A stretch of 64,000 bases of DNA, from contig JAZBQD010000013.1 of the NCBI GenBank assembly GCA_036583965.1, positions 8,445,763 through 8,509,762 of the forward strand, given 5' to 3'. Positions within the stretch are counted from its first letter, which is position 1; each line of letters starts with the position of its first letter. This DNA comes from Prunella strophiata (taxonomy: Eukaryota > Chordata > Aves > Passeriformes > Prunellidae). Both the position numbers and the translations under genes were made by a program. The notes under the pieces were generated by a model. That model saw only the letters and a list, made by a program, of their open reading frames with translations. It did no database searches and was not told the DNA's origin. Shown here in pieces: positions 26,334 through 38,300 of the stretch.

Positions 26334-27360
26334 TAGAATGCCGGATAAAACGGAATCGAAATTGAGTGGACGGAAACAAAGTGGGGTTACAGCCCTTGGA
26401 AAGAAGACTGTATGTGTGAGGAAGAACTAAATACTTCTGAAGCTTATCACAAAAAAAAAAAAACAAACAAACAAAAAAAAAAAAAAAAAAAAAACCCACA
26501 GCACCAAGCTAACAGAAGACTGCTATTTTTCAGTATTTCATCAGCTTAAAAATGCTACATTCACTAGGAATTCAGCTCAAAGAAATAAGAATGTGGCATA
26601 TCATGCTGTGATATTAAAATTTATGTGCAAAGCCATGCTACTATATGAAGACCATTTTTTGCTTTCTATACGTGTCACAAAGGCCAAAAGAAATATAAGC
26701 ATATTTTCACCCTCAAAATCAACCTTACAGCTTTATATGGCAGAAGGTTTCTGTATGCTAAGAGTGAGATGCATCCACACTGTGTATTGATACAATAGTT
26801 AAGGCCTACAAACTGTATTTTGATTGTTCCCTTTCAGAATAGCAAATTGTTCTCTCCCTGTATGGGCTGCTATTTGATTACACAGCAGTGTTGTAAAGGG
26901 GGTACAAGGATGTACCCTGTACAGAGGATGTTTGCCCTATTTCTGTTCCTGACAAAGCAACTTTTTAAATGCTTTTTTAACTGTTAGTGTGGGGTTTTTT
27001 TTTTTTCCTGTTGGTTGCTTCTTAGCAAAGCTGTTGTACAATTACTAAAGTGTCCCACGGGCCAGGTAAGGACTTTGTAGAAGTTTAGACAATAGCTTGA
27101 CATTACCACCTTGACACTTTGTCCTTTGGTATCTTCAGGTAGATGAAAACAAACAAACAACCACAAACCAAACAAACCACAAACCCAACCCCTATCTTTC
27201 TGCACGAGCATTTCCAGAAGGCAGCGATGCTCCTTTCGGTTGGGGAGCTGCTGTGTTTGTGTTTGTCGCTCTGGGTGTGTGTTGCGCTGTAGGCGTGGGT
27301 GTCCCCTCAGGTCCCCGTGTCCCTGCCCGCCCGACAATGTCCCGGGTCCCTGGGCGTGGT
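26334..27360 (+). other. SUSD2: SUSD2 3' flank / probable 3' UTR
   Basis: Follows the SUSD2 stop. It holds an A-rich tract (26,451-26,494) and a CAAA-rich tract (about 27,147-27,194). No canonical AATAAA is obvious close to the stop, so the polyadenylation site is undetermined. Confidence 0.5.
26451..26494 (+). repeat. A-rich simple sequence
   Basis: A run of 13 A, then three CAAA-like units, then over 20 A. It lies in the likely SUSD2 3' UTR and may be polymorphic. Confidence 0.9.
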
Positions 27361-27372
27361 GGGCTCCTGTGG

Positions 27373-28405
27373 CTGTCTGTGTGGCTGTGTGTTCCTGTCT
27401 GTGTGGCTGTGTGTTCCTGTCTGTGTGGCTGTGTGTTCCTGTCTGTGTGGCTGTGTGTTCCTGTCTGTGTGGCTGTGTGTTCCTGTCTGTGTGGCTGTGT
27501 GTTCCTGTCTGTGTGGCTGTGTGTTCCTGTCTGTGTGGCTGTGTGTTCCTGTCTGTGTGGCTGTGTGTTCCTGTCTGTGTGGCTGTGTGTTCCTGTCTGT
27601 GTGGCTGTGTGTTCCTGTCTGTGTGGCTGTGTGTTCCTGTCTGTGTGGCTGTGTGTTCCTGTCTGTGTGGCTGTGTGTTCCTGTCTGTGTGGCTGTGTGT
27701 TCCTGTCTGTGTGGCTGTGTGTTCCTGTCTGTGTGGCTGTGTGTTCCTGTCTGTGTGGCTGTGTGTTCCTGTCTGTGTGGCTGTGTGTTCCTGTCTGTGT
27801 GGCTGTGTGTTCCTGTCTGTGTGGCTGTGTGTTCCTGTCTGTGTGGCTGTGTGTTCCTGTCTGTGTGGCTGTGTGTTCCTGTCTGTGTGGCTGTGTGTTC
27901 CTGTCTGTGTGGCTGTGTGTTCCTGTCTGTGTGGCTGTGTGTTCCTGTCTGTGTGGCTGTGTGTTCCTGTCTGTGTGGCTGTGTGTTCCTGTCTGTGTGG
28001 CTGTGTGTTCCTGTCTGTGTGGCTGTGTGTTCCTGTCTGTGTGGCTGTGTGTTCCTGTCTGTGTGGCTGTGTGTTCCTGTCTGTGTGGCTGTGTGTTCCT
28101 GTCTGTGTGGCTGTGTGTTCCTGTCTGTGTGGCTGTGTGTTCCTGTCTGTGTGGCTGTGTGTTCCTGTCTGTGTGGCTGTGTGTTCCTGTCTGTGTGGCT
28201 GTGTGTTCCTGTCTGTGTGGCTGTGTGTTCCTGTCTGTGTGGCTGTGTGTTCCTGTCTGTGTGGCTGTGTGTTCCTGTCTGTGTGGCTGTGTGTTCCTGT
28301 CTGTGTGGCTGTGTGTTCCTGTCTGTGTGGCTGTGTGTTCCTGTCTGTGTGGCTGTGTGTTCCTGTCTGTGTGGCTGTGTGTTCCTGTCTGTGTGGCTGT
28401 CTGTG
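27373..28405 (+). repeat. 22-bp minisatellite, about 47 near-identical copies
   Basis: Unit CTGTCTGTGTGGCTGTGTGTTC (first 20 bases CTGTCTGTGTGGCTGTGTGT) repeats without visible change for about 1.03 kb, then decays over some 45 bp with TTTGTATTCC and GACTGTCTTCC variants. The plus strand is rich in G and T. Because 22 is not a multiple of 3 and the unit has no stop in any phase, every frame stays open on both strands; the resulting cysteine-rich plus-strand and HTATQTGTHSHTDRN-type minus-strand peptides are not genes. The array starts about 1 kb after the SUSD2 stop and ends 0.9 kb before the KREMEN1 ATG, next to the CpG island. Confidence 0.97.
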
Positions 28406-28950
28406 TGGCTGTTTGTATTCCTGTTTGTGTGGCTGACTGTCTTCCTGTCCCTGTGCCTCTCCCTGCCACCCGCGGCCGGGACAGCGGCCCCCGCCCGGCC
28501 TCAGCTCCGCCCGCCTCGGGACGCGGCCTGCGGGGGACACGGCGGCTTCAGCAGCCGCGCTGCTTTCTGCCACCGCTTCCTGGGCACTTCTGTGGGGCGG
28601 GTGATGCCTTTTCACTTTGAGAACGACGCCCTAACTGGCAGCGTGCGGCGCTGGCACCTCGCCGCCCGCGGAGCCGCTCATGCCCGCGTCCCTCAGAGAG
28701 TTTGCAGCGTTCTCCCCCCGTGCCGGGTCCGTCCGTGCCTTTGCGGCTTCAGGAGAGGGGAGCCGGGCTGCACCTGCGCTCGCCCATCGGCTCCGACACC
28801 CCCGGGGGAGCCCAGCGGGCGGAGGGCGTGCAGGGGCAGCGGCCGTGCCAGGCCACGGGGCTGACGGGCTCTTGCCCGACCTCTTCCGCGGGACACTGAG
28901 TACGAGGGGAGTGACGAGAGCGGGGCTTGGGTCGCTGCTGGGATGGAGGA

Positions 28951-28979
28951 GTTTGTGTGTTCGTGTGTGTGTGTGTGTG
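28951..28979 (+). repeat. (GT)n tract
   Basis: A TG/GT dinucleotide run broken by one TTC, inside the CpG island about 340 bp upstream of the KREMEN1 ATG. Confidence 0.9.
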
Positions 28980-29315
28980 GTGAGGCGTCCCGGCAAGCGA
29001 GGAAGGCTCCGCGGGGCCAAAGCGCTGCCCCAGGGCGAACACCACCAGCCCGAACCTGTCGGTGTCAGAAGTGGAAGCGGCAGCCCTGCGGTCCCGCGCC
29101 GCAGCAGGTTGGGATGTCGGTCTCTATCCTTTCCTGTCACATGGCTGGTAATAGGATCCCTCATCTGCCACTCGGCACCTCGCCGGGGCGCACTTACAGG
29201 ACACATGCTGTAGGGCCTCCGCTTCCCGCACTTTGCGCTCTTCCCGGCCGCCTGCCACCCCCGGAGCGCCGGGGCTGCCGCCTGCGAGCGCGGCGCGGCC
29301 CGGCGGCCGCTGCCT

Positions 29316-29394
29316 ATGGAGCCTCCCGCCCTCGCCGCCGTCCTGGCCTTCTCCGGGCTGGCGCTGAGCTGCTGCCGAGAGCCCGTTCTGTCCG
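29316..29394 (+). CDS. KREMEN1: KREMEN1 exon 1: start and signal peptide
   Basis: The ATG lies in GC-rich sequence and starts MEPPALAAVLAFSGLALSCC, a plausible signal peptide. The exon ends in phase 1 at GTGAGT. The first residues differ from mammals, as expected for this segment; joining to exon 2 gives the conserved ECYTANGADYRG. Confidence 0.88.
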
Positions 29395-32300
29395 GTGAGT
29401 GCCGCTCCGCGGGGAGCCGGGAGGGGGGCGGGCGCGATCGGGGCTGCTCCCCGAGCTCCTCGCGGGGCTGAGCGGCGGGGCAGCGGGGCAGCCTCTCGCC
29501 GAGCTCCGCAGCCCCTCAGCGCCCCGCGGAAGGGCTCTGCCGGCCGGCAGCGCCTCTTCGAGGTCGCGACGACGTCCCTTCCTGCTCGCCAGAGCCGTGC
29601 CGGGCTCGAAGCTGCTCGTGCAAGCACGCAGCGGGTGTTTTTGCCTGGAGTTCCTGGGTATTTGAGGCTCTCCCCGTGCTTGCTGAGCTGGGAGCTCGCA
29701 ATCTCCTATGAAAGCATGATGTAAGAGAAAGAAGAGCAGCACGTTTCTGTATAGAAGTGGTTCGATAGCTAGGTCTGCGGAATGGAGGCATTTAAAGGGA
29801 GAGGGGCAGTGTTTGTGTCACTGGGGATAAAGCTGGGGCAGCAGAGCCTGAAGGGTGAGCATCCCGCCTGTCCGCAGTGTGCTGCCCCAGCTCCCGGCCA
29901 AGCCTGGGCTCCTCTCACCATTTAGAAGCCTGAAGCTTCACTTCCTAAGGTGATGTTTCACTTCAAATTTCTCGGCATCCTTTTGTCCTCGTTTTAGTCG
30001 TTACTAATGATTCCAAGTACTGTGGTTCTCCTCTGGTAAACATTGGCCATGCTTTGCAAGATCAGAAGTGGCAGCTCCAGATGGTCACAGCGTCACAGCC
30101 ATCAGATGTGTGGTCCTTCTGGATACATTTTGTGTATTCTTGATTGCTGTTTCTTCTTACAAAGTAGAATTTGCTTTGCTTCTTTTTGAACGCGTACTTG
30201 CTCATCAAGTTTTTGTAGATGCACCTAATTAGACATGGAAAATGCTTGTGTAGCCATTTTCAGGGAATAAAAAACCTTTTACAAGAAAAAGTTCTGGTAA
30301 ATTTTTCTTCTCAGAAGTAAAACATGAGAGTATTTTCAGATAAGCGTTTAGAGAGCTGCCTAGACAGGGACCATGTCTAAGAGTCTGTTCCCAGTACCAT
30401 TAGGACGTGCTTGGTGCACACAGTGGATACTCCTTCCTTTGCTTAGGTTGAAGAATGTTTGCTTGTAAGGTTTCTGAACAGAACACTCCATGTGTAACTG
30501 TCTCTCACAGAGGGCTGTGTGACAGCTAGTGGAGGATATGGCCCATGAATGTTTGGCTGTTACAGAGGACAGAAATGCCTGAGCACAAGCAGCTGGGGCA
30601 GGGGGAGGAGGGAAGAGTATATAATGCCTCCAAATGAGCGTGTAGCAAAGGAGAATGGATCTAGAAAGAGCTGCCATCCATGTGTCTTCTGCTAAAGAAC
30701 CTGGAAATAGTGCAAATACAGGAACTTGTAATTTGTATGGCATGGACAGGATCTGCAGAGCTCCTAATCTGCACAAGGTACACATCAAGGTCTTCATCTT
30801 GACCCTTAATCCCACAGAACTGAAATGGGATCAGCTGTGTCAGGTTGCACTTGAAACTAGCAGAACTCTGACATGACAAACATTACTATTGCTTTTGGAA
30901 GGAAGTTTGTTGTATGGTATGTTTTTAATGCCTATTCATTGTTTTGGTGTTTTAATGCATGTCCTAATAAACTTATTGTAAAGTGCAGTCAAAATAAAGA
31001 CTGTGTCACCATCATTTGCTAAGATAGGAGAAAAACTTCTGGAATTACTACATGAAAAATTACTCCAGTTGTCAGAAATGAAAGTGAATTAACAACCATT
31101 TTTGCACATAGTACTATGGTACTTTTCACATAATGCTTCTGCTTTGCCATGCAATGTTTAACAGTTTCTACTAATTCAAGCACTGACATTTGTGCATTCA
31201 AACATCAGCCACACATAATTTCTCAAGTGGATCAGAAATAAGGTGTGGATAGATTACCTACCATTAAAGGACTGTTTGAATTTGGTGAGTTTTGTGTTAC
31301 AAGGCCAAAGAAATGGAAATGCCTTCAGCAAATGTTAGTTTTGGTGAATAAATGCTATTTTATATACTCAGTGCAATAAGTTATAATTTCTAGTTTCTGT
31401 ATTTATGCCATTCATTTAATTTCCCCATCAGAAATGTATGTGATTATCAATCTCTTTTTCCTTTCTCTGTTTTCTTTCCATTTAGCAATACTGAGTCACC
31501 ATGTCCTTGTTTTTTTTCCCAGCTGAGTCTTTCCTTTGAGCTGTTTTTCCTTCTCTTACAAACCTGGTATCTCTTGTCATCTTATTCTGTCTATGCCTTG
31601 GTGATTCAGAGAAGCAGTTCTACTTGATATGCCAAAAGCAAGCCTCATGAAAATACTTTAAAAAGCATTTTTTTTCCTTTCTAACTAGGCAGGTAGGGGA
31701 TGAAACAGTCAGACATTTCAGCATATCATGCTTGTACATGCATAGAGCATAACTCAAAATCCAGAGTTATGTGAATGGATTTAAGCAGGATGGAGCCAAA
31801 GAAGTAGGAGGGAGGCAGGGATTACATGCTGCCAGCTGCAAAATTTTCATTTTTGTCATATCACACCATCATGGTTGTGCAAATGACCACTCCCTTCATC
31901 CACACAGTGGCTATGGCCCATCCTGGTAAAATTGCCAAAGGGATTCAGCCCTGCCACACTTGACAAGGGAACAACAGTTTTAAAACTTCACAAAGAAAGA
32001 AAACAAATGGGTGTATTAAGGAACAGAAATTCTTATGGGGTCACATCATGCATTCTTACTTCCAGTGATAAAGAATCACAAGGCAAGCAAGTGTGTTTGC
32101 ATCTTGTGGCTGAGGACCAGCCAGCAGCTGCAAAGCTCTGGCTAATATAGCATGTTTGTATTGTACAAATAAAAAGACAAAAGGGACAGAATGCATTTAG
32201 AAATAATGGGAACTGTCTCTTGTGCTCATAACCTAATTTGTCTGCTTCCAACATATTCCAGAAAAGGTCTGGCCAGACAGATTATTTTTTAACCAAAAAA

Positions 32301-35300
32301 AAAAAAAGTGATGAAAAGTGATTAGCTTGATGATTAGAGTAAAAATTTCACAAGGATAGCAAGTTCACATATATGACAGCTCACACACTGCCAGGGAACA
32401 CAAGTATCAACTCTGCATGTCTGTACATTTCCAGGAATGTACATTTTTACAAGACAGATGCTTCAGTCAAGGTTTGATCAAATCTCAGGTGGCATAATTC
32501 AAGTATAATCAGATATTCACTGTGCCTACTCTCTGCCTTGGACCAATGCTAATTAGGTCTCTAATTCTGACTAGCAAAAATTATTGCATTTGAGGACTTT
32601 CAAAAATTGTATGTGTACATCTGTGTGTGTGTTTGCATGGATATGGAGAATGAGCAGGATACAATTCTTAAACTACATGTGGAGTGCCCCCACATTGTAA
32701 AGGAAAAAATGATCAGCTAATCAAGTGCCCTCATGGCATCACATCAAAATTTAACTGTCTGATTTAAGAAATGGGGAGTTGTTTTCTAGGAATTTTGAAA
32801 ATTGCAATTTTAAACAAAGGTAATTCTTCTGTGATGGTTTTTCTTTAGCTTGTATCAACTGCTGTGTTGTGGGGGGTTCTTACTGTTACAGCACAGGCAC
32901 AGAAGCCTGACAGTTTTGATGAGTGGTTGTATTATATTAGTATGAATTGGAATAGAAAAGTATTGAAATGTAAAAATAGTACACTATTTTTTTACTGGGG
33001 TAGATCTAAATCAGCCTTATACTTCCCAAAAGCATTTCTTTTGCATCATAACGTAATGTGGAATGAGATTTTTTTTTTTTCCTGACCACTCATATGATAG
33101 TATGCAAATTAACTTTTGGTTCAGTCGATAAAACTGCTTCTTCAAAGAAAACCATTGCAATGCTAAAAATATTTTTAATAATGACCACAGAAGCCATATT
33201 TGTGTCTTTCATCTCCTGAAGCTTCTTCTGGTTTTAATCAGTGTTCCCACATGAAGAACTGTGGCAACCTATGATAATAGAATCCCTATTCACATCTCTA
33301 GGGAAACAAAAATGTTCTCATTTGAAGAAGGTGATGTGGTGTTCTGCCCCTTCCACCCGTGGGCCCCTGCCTCTGTCACTGCCGGGGTATCTTGGCATCA
33401 GTTAAGTGGTTTCTGTCCTTTCCTCTGTGCGTTACTTTCTCATTGAAGTGTTTCTGCTGTCTAATTATACCCTTTCAATCAAATTAGAGACTGCAGCATC
33501 TGGTTAGTGCCTGTAACTGTTGCCATCTGCACCTAGATACAGTGCTTTCATTTAAGGAGGAGTGCCTAAATTGCAATCTCCAGCAAGAACTAGAACAGTT
33601 TAGATAGAATGGAAATGACTTAAAATTATTCTTGGAATACTCTGCAAGCACATGCATCAGGCAACCCACACTGAGTCATTATCTGACCTGGCACCCTTGG
33701 TTTCATACCCTTACATTCTGCTTAAGCATTTTTCTGACTTTTCTAAAAGGCTGTAGGAAAAACAAGTGAAAACTGAGCAGGCAGTTATACCACGTAAATT
33801 CAAGGAACCTTTAATTTTTGGTCCAACCTTACATTTAATTACACTGCTGTAATGAAACCCAAGATTTAAATAGTAGCCACTTTCATTTATCTTTCATTAA
33901 TCTGCAGATCTTTAAAAGAAAACCTTGCTTTTTGTTGGGCAGTAGGTGGTAGGATAATTTCTGGTTTGGGTAGGCTAGTTTCAGGTTGATAATTGTTGTC
34001 AGTCTCTCTGGACACTACTCAGTGCTCCAAGTAGCTTCAAAAACATTAAGCAAACAAAGTGGTTTGGTTTGTTTTTTTTCTTTCTCTCCAGTGGAATAGG
34101 AAGAAGTTTGTCATTCTGAATTTTCAGTCTCAAAAGCTACGTACAGGCCTCAAACTTGGAAAGTACTCTAAGAAGTCATTTAAACCATCCTGAAGCCTCT
34201 ATCCCTTCAGCCTGCAATTTGTAGTGTCTCTAGACAGATGTCTTTGAGAGAATCATTGGAAGCCAATGCAGACTCTGAAATGTCAGTGATTTATCATCAA
34301 TAAAACATCAGGCTGTTATAGTCTGCACTACCTTAATTTTTCAAATGATCCTAAAGTGGTGCCCATGTGGAGTGCAGGCAGCCATGCAGTCCCAAAGTAA
34401 CAAAGGAAAATGATCATTGTAAGGTCCCTACATTGAAGAAGAAACCGACACAGATGGAAAGAATTTCTACAACAGCTGCTGTTTGATCTTCCAAATGTTG
34501 ATCTGGCTCTAATAAAACTAATTGTGAACCTGTATCACACACTGAGTATTCACTTACAGTGGACAACATCCCTAGTCGTGTTTTCTGCTTTTTTGTTCTA
34601 GCAGTTGTCACTCAGTACATGCTTACCTAGTCTCAGCATTCATTTTAAAAAGTTACTTGCTGTCAACCATGGCACCTGATGTGTTGAAAATAAAACAGCC
34701 CTGACATCAAAGTGTTGTCCATGTTTTCTCACCAAGGCTCATGAACATTAGCCTGAACAGCATCTGTTGGAGCCTTTTGTGACTAGAAGCACTGCAAAGG
34801 TTCTCTGATTAATTATCTCTGATTAATCTCTGATTAATTCTGTTTACAGACATCCCCATGACACAGCAGAAGCAGCAGGGTCATTAAGCAGTTAATTGAG
34901 TGAAATCATCATGGACACTGATTCTAATCACAGATTTGACATAAGCCTTTGCTTCAGACTATGTCTGAAACCCAGCTGACTAAGATCTTAGAAGTATGAG
35001 GTCACACACTTCTAGATTTGAGTGGTCACAGCTTTCTTCATGTCCTGTCTGAAAGCCCTAGTGTTTTAGTAGAGGTTTATAGCTGACAGGATAGTCTGAG
35101 CCTTGCATGCCTGAACAAAATCCATGTGGCAAATCTATCAAGCACAGTGGCAACCTGATGCCTTCTTCGGCTGTCAGCTGTAGTGTCCACAAGGTGTCTG
35201 TCCTTGCCACTGGGAGAGGACAATTTACTATAATGTGTCACAATTTACTATAATCTCACAAAACTTTAAGAGATAAGGCTTGCTGAAATTAACAGAACCA

Positions 35301-38300
35301 GTATGAATTTTCTTGAGTCAGTTCTGATGTTACATTCCAAGTGAGGGGCTTCATACCCAAAAGTGTCATGGAAGTATCACTCATCCTAAGGGTGCCACAA
35401 CACAGAGAGGTGGTTGTTGCTGGTTGATTTACTCTTTTCCTCCCTCCCTTTTGCATAACCTACCAAAGGGAAATCAGGTGATTTGAGTAAGCCAAAGAGT
35501 TTTACCAACAGTGTTCAGTCCAGCCTTTTCTGGACTATTTAATTTAGATGACCTCATCTGAATTAGTTTTGTGCAGACAAATCTCGGTGACATTTTTTTA
35601 AGCTCATCTTTTCACAGAATTATTGCACCAGTGGTAGAAGATGAAAAGTAGGGTGGAGGTTCTAACCTCCTCTCCAGCATCTCTTAGGGCTTGGATTTGA
35701 AATAGAGATGACAGTGGCCTTTCTGCAGACAAAACATGCACCTTCAGCACATTGGGAGTATTAATTTCATGATGAAATCACTAAGGTAGTGTCTTGGCTG
35801 TCGTGCAGCAAAATATGATGAAATCACTGCGTGTGATAAACAGAAGGATTTAGTTGTTTGCTGCCAAGATGGTGAACATGCTGACATCTGTAGCTACGCT
35901 ACTAGGAATTCTACAGAAAACTGTACAAAATCTATCTCAGCAGATCTCAAAGCTGACTGTTCAAGGTAAAAGAGTGTAGGTTTGTGTCCTGGTTTCAGCT
36001 TGTATGATTTTCTTCTTAGTAGCTGGTATGGTGCTGTGTTTTGTATTTAGTGTGAGAATAATGTTGATAACACACTGATTTTCTAGCTAAGTATATCAAG
36101 GACTTCTCAGTTTCCCATGCTTAGCCAGTGAGCAGGTGCACAAGAAGCCAGGAGGGAGCATAGCAAGGACAACTGACCTGATTTTTTTTAATGCCAATAT
36201 TTATTTAACAATATTGCCCTCCCATGCTATGGCAAAATCGTTATTAATCCTTAAGAAAATCCAAATTCCCTGTAACACAGAAGGTTTTGTATTTCATTTG
36301 ATAACAGCTGCTAAATTCCATGACTTAAAGTTTTCACTTCAGTGTTTCAGGGATAATCAATGATTTTCCTTGGTATCTCACTGCCTCCCCTTTCCACATC
36401 CACATCTAAGCCAGGGAGCTTTGTTACAACTCAGCTGAAACATTTGCACCAAATCTCTTGATAGCACAAAGGAACACTGGAGGCACTGATACAGCTACCT
36501 CTTGTCTGGGGAACAAAAACTGCAGTTAAGAGGAATGAAGAGAGATAGGTAGGCTAGATAGGTATGCTCTGACTCTTTTTTCTTAAAGTGCAGTGAAGTT
36601 TGAAGAAAATCAGTTAAAAAAAGTTGACATAAAAATGTAAGTCAGTGGCTACTGCAAGTTAAAGCATGGGCCAGTCTTAGCAGATCCTAAATTGGACTGA
36701 AGTTAACTTCAGTTTAGTTTGTGTGCCAGACTAAATTCAGGTATTGTAGCATTCCTTAAATTTCTGAGTAGATGGAAGTATATATTGCTTTTCGTTTGGA
36801 GTGAGAAGCAAAAAAAAGTACAAAGCTAATGGATGTACTTATCACTTTTCACAGATTCTTTTTGCTGCTTATTATTTTATCTATTATTATCTATTTTGAT
36901 TACATTTTTCTCACTTTTCTGCTAAAATTCATCAGCTTATATTTTTCAGCTATAACCTACAAAAGCTTTTATATTAACTGCAAAGCAAAAGAGGTATTGA
37001 GAAAGTTGCAACACAGTCATGGCCTTAAAGTGGGTTTTTTTCATGTTTATACAAATATCTGTGGTGGCCTCAGTACTGGAAACTCAGATTTGCATTTTTA
37101 AGCAAATGTATGCAGCCCACCTGTTTTGCTAAGGCAGTAAATTACAGTAAGGAGGAGTATTGACCTGAAGCTTATTTTTGTTAAATTATACACCTTTCTG
37201 TCCACAGATGATAGCAGAATACATTAATGGCTGTGCACCTCTTCTATGTGCCTTCAGCAACAAAATTTCATTTAATAGAAATCCAAACTTGCCTAGGCAT
37301 GAAAATGCACAGTGAAAGCACGAAAACCATTGTCTTTCATCTGCTGTGTAATAGAACAGAAATAATTATTATAATTGTACCATTCTGATATTTGTGAGCC
37401 CAGACTAAACTAATTTCAGAGGCAATGGTTTTAATAATACATTTTTCCTTCTTCTACAGTAGTTCTAAATACAAAAACAGTATACTGTTAATATCAGGAT
37501 TTAAATGTGGGTGGGTTTTTTTTTCCTCTTCCAACTGCAGCTATGCAGGTCTTTCTAGACTTGTTTTGTAAGTTAGATTTCATGAGGGACACCTGAGATC
37601 AGCACATACTTCAGAGCACTCTCCCACTCCCTCAGGGCAGTAGAACATCTCTGCAGCTGCAATATGGTTTCTACAGAGAACTCTATCAGATGAAACAGGA
37701 GCTTTCACAGCCTGTACTTAGCAGAAAACTAATTTTCAATTAATTTCCCCAGTAATGCTGTCCAGTACAAAGAAATGTTTACAGCAATGTAACACAACAG
37801 TTTTAATTCTGTCACGGACTGTTATGTTAAATAAATGCAAGGATGATAGATGTTAGCAACTATTAATTATAAGCAGGATGGGCTTATTTATGGTAAACTA
37901 ATTATAATGATTCTTCCAGGAAGATAATTACAGAATGGTTGAGATGAAAGTGACCTCTGGAGGTCATGTTGTCCAACTGCTGTGCTCAAGCACAGTCACC
38001 TAAAGCAGGATTGTCCAGGACCATGTCCAGGTGGCTTTGGAATCTCCAAGGATGGAGATTCTACAGCCTTGCTGGACAACTTGTTCCCATGCTCTGCCAC
38101 ACTCACATTGCATAATTTAATCAAAAATGCTTGGCAATTTCAGCAAAAGTAAAATTGTTCATGCATTTGGATATTTATTTCATCAGAAGATGTCCAGTGA
38201 ACGTGTCCATGCCCGTGGCAGGGGGGCTGGAACTGGATGATCTTTCAACCTGAACCATTCCACAATTCTGTGATTAACAAAGCCCAGCAAAGCCAGGCAG

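Larger units (their letters stand above)
28455..29560. promoter_or_regulatory. KREMEN1: CpG island, KREMEN1 promoter region
   Basis: Base composition changes abruptly from AT-rich to very GC-rich with frequent CG dinucleotides, and it covers the first KREMEN1 exon. No TATA box is evident, so a dispersed CpG-island promoter is the likely type. Frames of 100-190 codons on both strands here reflect stop-poor GC-rich DNA. The left boundary lies only about 50 bp from the minisatellite. Confidence 0.85.

Noticed and set aside
27373..28405. CRISPR-like array
   Set aside because: The repeat is a contiguous head-to-tail tandem with no spacers, in a vertebrate genome.
26984..28864. Reading frames of 398-543 codons across the minisatellite on both strands
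   Set aside because: They exist only because the repeat unit lacks stops in every phase. All frames give the same repeated 22-residue peptide, and the flanks show no domain or start context.
28631..29742. Frames of 90-190 codons in the CpG island on both strands
   Set aside because: GC-rich DNA has few stop codons. The frames overlap each other, and the only segment fitting a known gene is KREMEN1 exon 1.
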